A DNA stretch of 64,000 bases from positions 4,194,501-4,258,500 of the forward strand of contig NZ_CP022203.1 of assembly GCF_002305895.1 (NCBI RefSeq). The letters are read 5' to 3'. Both the position numbers and the translations under genes were made by a program. How positions within the stretch are numbered: position 1 is the first letter of the stretch; every line of letters begins with the position of its first letter. The stretch is from Corallococcus macrosporus DSM 14697 (GTDB taxonomy: Bacteria; Myxococcota; Myxococcia; Myxococcales; Myxococcaceae). The notes under the pieces are model-generated. The model saw only the letters and a list, made by a program, of their open reading frames with translations. It had not been told where the DNA came from and did no database searches. Shown here in pieces: positions 51,063-61,000 of this stretch.

Positions 51063-51752
51063 CTAGGCGCCGAGTCGCTTGCGCAGCAGGTGGAGGGCCC
51101 ACACGCCGAAGACAATGCCGGCCACGCCCAGGCCGAGCAGCACGGCGGTGCGCTGCTCGAGGAAGCTGGCCCCCAGGTAGACGGTGCCCACCGCGTAGGG
51201 CAGCTCCGCCACGGCGAGCACGAGCAGGTAGCGGCGCAGCCCATAGCGCGCCAGCCCGAGCACGTAGCCAGGGATCTCCGAGGGGACGGCGAGCTGGAAG
51301 AGCAGGACGAGGCCGAAGGAGCTGTGCCGGGAGAGGCGCGCCTCGTAGCGGGCGAGCATGCGGCCGGAGGTGAGCCGGCGGACGACGGGGCGGCCCCATG
51401 CGCGGGCGATGCCATAGGCGCAGGCGCCCCCCACCATCCAGCCCACCCAGAGCAGGAGCGCGCTGAGCGCCTGGCCCCAGGCGTGGATCGCCACCGGCAG
51501 CAGCAGCGCGCTGGAGAAGAAGGCCAGCATGGCCGACACGGCGGAGAGGAGGACGAAGAGCGCCGCGCCCCGGACGGGGTGCTCGGCGATGATGGGCGCC
51601 GCGGCGTCCAGGACGCGGTGGAGGAGGGCCTGGAACGCGTCCGACGAGGCGAGGAGCGCGAGGCCGCCGAGCAGCAGCACCAGGGGGAGCACCTGGAGCC
51701 ACGGGGAGGGGAGCCCGCGGCGCGCGTCCTTTGGCAGGGAAGAGGTACCCAT
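51063..51752 (-). CDS. TVP38/DedA-like membrane protein (VTT domain)
   Basis: A 229-residue protein with about 5-6 membrane segments. The core reads ALLLPVAIHAWGQ ... VGGACAYGIARAWGR ... FQLAVPSEIPGYVLGLARYGLRRYL, the VTT/SNARE-associated pattern with the conserved Gly-rich and Pro-containing re-entrant loops. Relatives scramble or flip lipids and affect membrane homeostasis. It is the first gene of the three-gene run with the two ATPases, fitting a membrane/ion homeostasis operon. Confidence 0.85.
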   Translation of the reverse strand: MGTSSLPKDARRGLPSPWLQVLPLVLLLGGLALLASSDAFQALLHRVLDAAAPIIAEHPVRGAALFVLLSAVSAMLAFFSSALLLPVAIHAWGQALSALLLWVGWMVGGACAYGIARAWGRPVVRRLTSGRMLARYEARLSRHSSFGLVLLFQLAVPSEIPGYVLGLARYGLRRYLLVLAVAELPYAVGTVYLGASFLEQRTAVLLGLGVAGIVFGVWALHLLRKRLGA

Positions 51753-51765
51753 GGCCCCTGGCCCG

Positions 51766-51840
51766 TCAGAAGAGGAGCGCCCGCGGCCAGAGGAGCAGCA
51801 GCAGCCCGAGCGTGAGCATCACCCCGCCGCTCAGCAGCAT
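51766..51840 (-). CDS. Possible 24-residue membrane peptide
   Basis: MLLSGGVMLTLGLLLLLWPR is a short, strongly hydrophobic frame 13 nt before the TVP38-like gene. No family; may be chance. Confidence 0.25.
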   Translation of the reverse strand: MLLSGGVMLTLGLLLLLWPRALLF

Positions 51841-52024
51841 ACGCTCAGCCCCCCAGGGCAATGGGTGGAGAGGAACGGGGCCTCGCCCGGACGGACGCCG
51901 GTGAGGGACCACCCCTTCGCCTGGCCCAGCGCGCGCCTGGGAGAAGCTGCGTCCTGTGTGCCCCGGGGACACGCGGGCACCAGTCAGGGCGCCGTTGGCT
52001 CCGCTCCCCGACCTGCCTCGGAGG

Positions 52025-55000
52025 TCAGTCAGCGGGAGGCGTGTCGGCGTGCGCCAGGATGTCGGTCAGCGCACTGGCGAGTGCCTCGACTCCGGGGGCT
52101 CGCAGGACGCTGTAGTGATCGCCCTCGACGACTCGGACGGAAAGCCGCGCCGCGTGACGGCCCCAGCCGCGATCCTCCGGCGCGGAGGACTCCAGCTCCG
52201 TGTGGCTGCCTCGCAGGACGGTGAGGGCTCCTGGGAACGTGCCTGGCGTGTGCTGCTGGAGCGCCCGGAGGTTGCTGGTGAAGACGCGAAGGAGCGCGTG
52301 GACGTGTTCCAGGCCCGCGCCTGGGATGAGCGCACCCGCCTCGCGGCCTTCCCGAAGCACACGCTCCAGGAGCGCCGTCGCGTCCAGCTCCGCATCCTCC
52401 GGGAGCGCCGACGGGGCGATTCCCGCGGTGCGAGCCAGGTCGAGCGCGAACATCGTCGCCGCGGCCAGGTCGTCGCTGGTCGCGCTGCCTCGGGCCTGCG
52501 AGGTGGCGCTGGGCTCAATCAGCGCCAGGACGTCGACCGTCTCACCCATTCGCTGGAGCAGGCGCGCCATCTCGAAGGCGATGACGGCTCCGAGAGACCA
52601 GCCTCCCAACCGATAGGGCCCTTGAGGCTGCACGGCGCGGATGGCCGCCACGTAGCTGGCCGCCATGGATTCAATGGACCCGTTCGGAGGCAGCGTCCCT
52701 TCGAGCCCTTGCGCCTGCAGCCCGTAGAAGGGCTGTTCGGGGCCCAGCCGCCGCGCCAACTCGACGTAGCAGAACACCGTGCCTCCCACCGGGTGGACGC
52801 AGAAGAAGGGCACCCGTGAGCCACCGCGCTGGATGGGGACGAGCGGCGTCCATGCGGCGGGCTCTCGCCGCAGGAACGCGGCCAGGCCCTCGACGGTCGG
52901 CGCCTGGAGGAGCGCCGTCACAGGCAGGTCGCGGCCCGTGCGGGAGCGCAGCATGGAGACGAGCCGCACGGCGAGCAGCGAATGGCCGCCAAGCTCGAAG
53001 AAGTCGCCCGTGACGCCGATGGGCGAGACTCCCAGGAGCTCCTCGAAGAGCTGCGCCACCTCCAGCTCGAGGGCATCGCGCGGTGGAAGGTAGGCCACCT
53101 GCCGCGTCGCGCTGTCTTCGGGAGCCGGCAGGGCCTTCCTGTCCACCTTGCCACTCGTGTTCAGAGGCAGCGCGCCCAGCGAGACGTAGGCCGAGGGCAC
53201 CATGTGCTCGGGCAGCCGCTCCTTGAGGAATGGGCGGAGCGCGTTGCCGTCCACCTCCTTGGAGGACTCCGCTTCCATGACGACGTACGCCACCAGGCGC
53301 TGCGACCCGGTGGTGTCCTCGCGGACCAGGACGACGGTGTCGCGCACCGAGGGGTGCTGGCGCAGCGCGGACTCAATCTCCCCCAGCTCGATGCGGAAGC
53401 CGCGCAGCTTCACCTGGAAGTCGGTGCGGCCCAGGAACTCGAGCTCGCCCTGAGGCAGCCAGCGTGCCCGGTCTCCCGTCCGGTAGAGGCGAGCCCCCGG
53501 CGCGGTGCTGAAGGGATTGGGGATGAAGCGCTCCGCGGTGAGCTCGGGGCGGTTCAGGTAGCCCCGCGCGAGGCCCGCTCCACCAATGTAGAGCTCTCCT
53601 GGAACACCGACCGGCACGGGCTGGAGGTACGCGTCCAGCACGTAGGTCCGCGCGTTCGCCAGCGGGCCGCCCAGCGAGGGCGGCAGCGGCGCTCCCCGCA
53701 CGGCGCGCAGGGTGGAGTCCACCGTGCATTCGGTGGGGCCGTAGACGTTGAAGCACTCGATGTTCGGATGGGCGGAGAGCCGGGCCCAGAGCGCGTCGTC
53801 CAACGCTTCACCGCCAGCCAGCACGCGCAAGGGGCGGCGGGCCGCGAGGCCCTCGTCCAGGAGCACGCGAAGCAGCGACGGAGCGCAGTCCAGCACATCC
53901 ACCTCATGCCGCTCCAACCAGGCCAACATCACGCGCGCATCCTCGCGAGCGCCCTGGGGCACCACGCACAGCGCGTGTCCGTCCGCGAGCTGCACGAGTT
54001 GCTGCACGGACGCGTCAAAGGAGAGGGACGCGTTGAGGCTGACGCGGAGGGGCCTGTCCACGCTCGCGTAGGCTGTGGCCGCCAGCGCCGCGCGCAGGTT
54101 CATCACCGAGGCATGCTGCACCATGACGCCCTTGGGCTTGCCGGTGCTGCCCGAGGTGTAGATGACGTAAGCGAGGTGTTCGGGCTGGCTGCGCCGCGGC
54201 GGGTTCGATGCGCCTCGTGAATCACTCATGTCCCCTGCGTCCTCCACGCAGAGGGTTTCCACCTCGTGCCCGGCGAGCTTGACTGCGATGCGGCGCTGCG
54301 TGAGCAACCAGCGCACCTGCGAGTCGCCCACCATGTAGGCCAGACGCTGGGCAGGGTAGGCCGGGTCCATGGGCACGTAGGCGCCGCCCGCCTTGAGGAT
54401 GGCGAGGATGGAGACAACCGTATCCACCGAGCGCTCCATGCACAGGCCCACGCGAGCCTCGGGGCCCACGCCGCGGGCGCGCAGGGCCCAGGCGAGCAGG
54501 TTGGCTCGGCGGTTCAGTTCCGCATAGCTGAGCGAGCGCTCCTCATCGAGCACCGCGAGCGCGTCGGGGGTGAGCGTCGCCCGGTCCTCGAAGCGCTCGT
54601 GCAAGCAGCCTTCCCAGGCGACCTCCCGGCGCGTGTCGTTCCAGGCTGCGAGCACCGTGGCGCGTTCGGCCTCAGGCAGCAGCGCGGCCTGCTCGTAGCG
54701 GCCACGTGGCGCTGCTGTCACTGCCTCCAGCGCACGCAGGTAGTAGTGCCCCAGTTGCCGCGTCTGCTCCGCTTCGTGCCGCGTGCCCGTCGTGGCAATG
54801 GAGACAGACAGCGAAGAGGTGTCCGGGTCTTGCGTAAAGGTGACGCCGAGCGGCAGCTCCATCCAGGCGGCGCCGAGCATCTCGTCGACGAAGCGCAGGC
54901 CCTTCTGTTGGGAAAGTCCTCCGGCGACGTGGAAGTGGATGAAGTTGAAGAGCGTGTCGAACAGAGGCTGGCCGCCGCGCTTCTGCTGGAGCCGCGCCAT

Positions 55001-58000
55001 GGGGAAGCGGCGGTGCGGTATCAGCTCCTGCTCATGCTTCGCGACCTGCTGAATGAGCTCCAGCCAGGAGCCGCCGTGCAGCGTGAGGGGGAAGGGGACG
55101 CTGTTGAGGAAGAGGCCAATCATCCGCTCGCCGTCGACGACTTCCGGGCGGCCGTTGGTGACGATGCCAGTGACGACGGAGGTGTTCCCTTCAACGAAGG
55201 CCCGGACGCGCAGGTGGACGGCGAGGAGGACTGTCTTGAGGGACACGCCGGCCTCATGGGCCACGCGGAGCAGCGCCTGCTGGAGGGACGCGGGGATTTG
55301 CACGCCGTGGGTGTGCAAGACGCGCTCTTCGTCCCGGGCCCGGTGCGGACGCGGACTCGCCGCGTCCACGCCCTCCATGCGGTCGAGCCAGTAGCGCTCA
55401 CTCTCCGTGGAGCGCTGCGCCGCGCGTTCCAACGCGATGAACTGCCGGTAGGACGCAGCCAGCGATGGCGGAGGAGCTGCGTGGCGGTCCTCCATCAGTT
55501 CGAGGTAGCGGCCGAAGAGCTCGGAGAACAGGGTCGCGGCGCTCCAGCCATCCAGGATGGCGTGGTGGAAGACGATGGTCAGTTGAAGGCCGCGGGCCGT
55601 GCGGCGGTGCACCGCGATACGGAGCAGGGGCGCCTGGGTCCACTCGAAGGGCTTGAGGCGCTCCGCTTCCACCCACTCACGGAGGAAGGCGTCTTGCTGG
55701 GAGGGCTCCAGGTGACGGAGGTCCTCGATACGGAGCGGCGGCGCGACCTCCCGGTGAACGAGCTGGAGTGGCTCGTCATAGCCGTCCAGGTGGAAGGAGG
55801 TGCGCAGGAGGGGGTGGCGCGCCATCAGCTCCTGGAGGGCCTGCCGTAGCCGCGGCTCGTGCAGCTCCAGCTCCAGGTGGAAGCTGAACATGTCGTGGTA
55901 GATGCCGGCCGAGGCATCCAGGGCGCTCTCGAAGAGCATGCCCGACTGGAGCGCGGCCAGTGGGTAGGCATCCTCCACGTCCGCGGGCAGCCGCTCGCGG
56001 TCCGCATCGGACAGGAGGCCGAAGGGCGCCACGTCCTGCGCGGAGGCGGGCCCTCCGGTGTGCTTCACCACAGCCGAGAGCTGGCGAATGGTGGGGTGCT
56101 GGAGCAGCTCCAGGATGGGCAACTCCAGGCCCCGTTCACGCAGCTTCGCGATGATCTGGATGCTGCGGATGGAGTCGCCGCCCAGCTCGAAGAAGCTGTC
56201 GTCGATACCCACCTGGCTGAGCCCCAGCACTTCGGCCCAGATGTCGGCGATGGCCTGCTCGGAGGCGTCGCGGGGGGCTTCGAAGGCTTCGCCCGTCCGT
56301 GCCCGCTCCGCGTCGGGAGCGGGCAGGGCCTTGCGGTCCACCTTGCCGTTCGGAGACAGCGGCAGGGCCTCCATGGGGATGACGAAGGCGGGGACCAGGT
56401 ACTCAGGCAGCTTGCGCAGGATGTGGTCTCTCAGGGCCCGCGGATCCACGGAGTCCACGCCATCTTCGCCCACCACGTAGGCGACGAGGCGCTTGTCGCC
56501 CGGGGAGTCCTCGCGAGCGAGGACGACGGCCTCCAGGACGCCGGGGGCCTGCTGGAGGGCGGCTTCGATTTCGCCCAGCTCGATGCGGAAGCCACGCACC
56601 TTCACCTGGAAGTCGGAGCGGCCGAGGAACTCCAACGAGCCGTCGGGCTTCCAGCGGACGCGGTCGCCGGTGCGGTAGAGGCGAGCGCCAGGGGAGGAGG
56701 AGAAGGGGTGTGGGAGGAACTTCTCAGCCGTCAACTCAGGGCGGTGGAGGTAGCCCCAGGCGAGGCCGTCACCGCCGACGAAGAGCTCGCCCGGGACGCC
56801 GACGGGGACGGGCTCCAGGCGGGAGTCGAGGACGAAGGCGGAGGAGTGGGCGAGCGGCTTGCCAATGGGGACGGAGGTGGCGAAGGCGTCTCCGGCACGA
56901 AGGGGATGCGTGGCGGAGAAGGTGGTGTTCTCGGTGGGCCCGTAGCCGTTGACGAGGAGGGCGCCGAGAGGAATGTGCTCCAGGTGCTGCCGGACACGAA
57001 GCGGGGACAGCACGTCGCCTCCCGCCAGCACCTGCCGGACGCTGGCGAGGGCTGGGCCTTGGTGAAGCACCATCTGCTCGAAGAGCGCGGCGGTGAGCCA
57101 GAGGGTGGAGACGCGGTGGTGAGTCAGCAGCGCGGCGAGTTCGTCGAGGGAGGGCGTGTGAGGCGGAGCGAGGACGAGGCGAGCGCCGTGAAGCAGGGCG
57201 CCCCAGAGTTCCAGGGTGGAGGCGTCGAAGGCGACGGGAGCGAGCTGGAGGAAGACTTCGTCGGGGCCGAAGTGGATGAAGGGGTTGGAGAGGACGAGGC
57301 GAGCGACGGCGCGGTGAGGGATGCAGACGCCCTTGGGCCTGCCGGTGCTGCCGGAGGTGAACATGACGTAGGCGAGGTCATCGCCGCACATGTCCACGGA
57401 AGGAGGGGCGTCATGGGGCAAGGCCGTGATGAGGTCCGCGTCCGCGTCCACGCAGACCATCAAGCCTCCAGCGATTGGCAGCTCGTCCGCGATTGACTCT
57501 TGCGTCACGAAGACGCTGACGCCTGCCTCCTGAAGCAGCAGCGAGATGCGCTCTGTGGGGTAGTGGTGGTCGATGGGGACGTAGGCGCCGCCGGCCTTGA
57601 GGATGGCGAGCAGCCCCACCACCAGCTCCGGCGAGCGCTCCAGGCACAGGCCCACTCGAGTGCCCCGGGTGACGCCGTAAGCGCGCAGATGGCGCGCGAG
57701 CTGGTTCGCGCGGCGCTCCAGCTCCGCGTAGCTGACGACCCGCTCACCGCTGACGAGCGCCACGGCCTCCGGTGTGCGTGCTGCTTGCGCGGAGAACAAC
57801 GCGTGAATCGGCGTCTCACGCGGGAACGTCGTGGACGTCGCGTTCCAGTCGACCAGGAGCTGCTGCCGCTCCTCGGCGCGTAGCAACGGCAGCTCCGCCA
57901 GACGCTGGTCCGCATTCGCGACGACGGATTCCAGCAGCGTGCGGAAGTGCCCCATCATCCGCTCGGCCGTGGCGGCGTCGAACAGGTCGGTGTTGTAGTT

Positions 58001-61000
58001 CAGCGCGCCGGAGAACCCCTTCGGGGACTCTTCCAGCAAGAGGCTCAGGTCGAATTTGACGGTCTCCAGCTCGGTCTCGAGGACTTGCAACGACAGCCCC
58101 GGCAACTCCAGGCGCACGGGAGGCGTGTTCTGCAGGGTGAAGGTGACCTGGAAGAGCGGGGAGCGGCTCGGGTCTCTCGCGGGTTGCAGTACGTCGACCA
58201 GCTTTTCGAAGGGCACGTCCTGGTGCTCGAAGGCGCCCAACGTTGACACCTTTACCTGCGCCAACAGCTCGCGGAAGGTGAGCTCCGGCGACATCCGGGC
58301 ACGGAAGACCAGCGTGTTGACGAAGAAGCCGATGAGCCCTTCCAGCTCAGGCCGGGTGCGGCCGGCAATCGGCGAGCCGACGGAGATGTCCTGCTGACCA
58401 GAGTACCGTGAGAGCAGCACCTGCCATGTGGCCAGCAGCACCATGAACGGCGTGGCCTCGTGGCGGCGCGCCACCGTGGTGACCGCCTCGGAGAGCGCCG
58501 CGGGCAGGCTCACCGGGAGGAGCGCTCCACGATAGGTCTGCACCGCCGGGCGCGGCCTGTCCGTGGGCAACTCCAGCGCCGCGGGCGCGCCGGCGAGCTG
58601 TTCGCGCCAGTAGCCCAGCCGTGACTCCAGCACCGGCCCCTGCATCCACTCTCGCTGCCAGAGGGCGTAGTCGGCGTACTGGACCGGCAGCGACGGGAAG
58701 TGGGGAGCACGGCCCTGAACGGCGGCCTCATAGCCCTCCGCCACTTCGCGCACCAGCACGCCCACCGACCAGCCGTCGGACACGATGTGGTGCATCGTCA
58801 CCAGCAGGACGTGCCGGTCCGCGGCCAGCCGCAGCAGGCGGGCCCGGAAGAGCGGGCCTCGTACCAGATTGAAGGGAACGTGCGCCTCCTCGTTCGCGAG
58901 CTGCAGCGCCCGGGCGTCACGCTCGCCTTCAGGCTCGGTGGAGAGGTCCGTGATGGGCAACTCCAGGGGGAAATGCGGGTGCACCACCTGGACAGGCTGG
59001 TCACCCTCGTTCCGGAACGTCGTGCGCAGTGCCTCGTGCCGCTGCACCACCCGCCGCAGGGCTTGCTCCATCGCGTGAGCGTCGAGCGCCCCGTCGATGG
59101 CCACTGCCGCGGGATTGTTGTACGTCGCGGTGTCGGGCGTCAGTTGCTCCATCACCCACAGTCGCTGTTGAACGAAGGACTGGGGCAGTGGCCTCTCGCG
59201 TGGCGCGGCACGGAGGGGCGGCAGGGTACCCGCGGTGCCACGGGCCCGTTCAACATCCAGACGCGCGGCCAGCGCCTCCACCGTGCTCTGTTCGAAGAGC
59301 GCGCGGAGTGGCAGGTCGACTTCGAATTCTTGTCGCAGCCGTGCCACCAACTGCGTGGCCAGGAGTGAGTGGCCTCCAAGCGCGAAGAAGTCGTCCTCCG
59401 CGTTGACCGTTTCGACATGGAGCAGCGTGGCCCAGTGAGCGGCGACACGACGCTCTGTGTCCGTGCGGAGCGGTCGCGTTGCGGCGTGCCGAGGGGCTTC
59501 CGGTGCCGGGAGGGCCTTGCGGTCCAGCTTGCCGTTGGGGGTGAGTGGCAGGGCCTCCAGCGTGACGAAGGCCGAGGGCACCATGTGCTCGGGGAGCCGC
59601 TCCTTGAGGAACGGACGGAACGTGCTGCCGTCCACGGAGGTGGTGGCCTCCGCTTCCGTCACCACGTACGCCACCAGGCGTTGCAGCCCTGGCGTGTCTT
59701 CGCGTACCAGGACCACGGTGTCGCGCACCGTGGGGTGTTGGCGCAGCGCGGACTCAATCTCTCCCAGCTCAATGCGGAAGCCACGCAGCTTCACCTGGAA
59801 GTCGATGCGGCCCAGGAACTCGAGTTCGCCCTGAGGCAGCCACCGCGCCCGGTCTCCCGTCCGGTAGAGCCGAGCACCCGGAACCGTGCTGAACGGATCG
59901 GGGATGAACCGCTCGGCGGTGAGCTCGGGACGATTCAGGTAACCGCGCGCCAGTCCCGCTCCACCAATGTAGAGCTCTCCCTGCACTCCGACCGGCACAG
60001 GCTGCAGGAACGCGTCCAGCACGTAGGTTCGTGCGTTCGCCAATGGCCCGCCCAGGGACGGCGGCAGCGGTGCTCCGCGGACGGTGCGCACCGTGGAGTC
60101 CACGGTGCACTCCGTGGGACCGTAGACATTGAAGCACTCGATATTGGGATGGGCGGAGAGCCGGGCCCAGAGCGCCGCGTCCAGCGCTTCACCGCCAGCC
60201 AGGACGCGCAAGGGGCGGTGGGCAGCGAGCCCCTCGTCCAGAAGCAGCCGCAGTTGGGAGGGGGCGCAGTCCAGCACGTCCACCTCGTGGCGCTCCAACC
60301 ACGCCATCATCTGGCGGGTGTCCTCACGAGTGGCCTGGGACACCACGCACAGCGCATGCCCGTCCGCGAGCTGCACCAACTGCTGCACAGATGCGTCAAA
60401 TGACAAGGACGCGTTGAGGCTGACCCGCAGGGGTCGGTCCACGCCCGCGTAAGCGGTGGCTGCCAGCGCCGCGCGCAGGTTCATCATCGAACCGTGCTGC
60501 ACCATGACGCCCTTGGGCTTGCCCGTGCTACCGGAGGTGTAGATGACGTACGCGAGGTGTCCGGGCTCGCTGAGCCTCGGCGGGTTCAATGCGCCTCGTG
60601 AATCACTCATGTCCCCTGCGTCATCCACGCAGAGGATTTCCACCTCGTGCCCGGTGAGCTTGTCCGCGATGCGGCGCTGCGTGAGCACCCAGCCCACCTG
60701 CGAGTCGCCCACCATGTACGCCAGGCGCTGGGCGGGGTAGGCCGGGTCCATGGGCACGTAGGCGCCGCCGGCCTTGAGGATGGCGAGGATGGCGACCACT
60801 GAGTCCACAGAGCGCTCCATGCACAGGCCCACACGAACCTCGGGGCCCACACCTCGGGCACGGAGGGCCCATGCGAGCTGGTTGGCGCGGCGGTTCAGCT
60901 CCGCATAGGTGAGCGCGTGCTCATCATCGATCGCCGCGAGCGCGTCAGGGGTGAGCTCCGCTCGGTCCTCGAACCGCTCATGCAAGCAGCCGTCCCAGGC

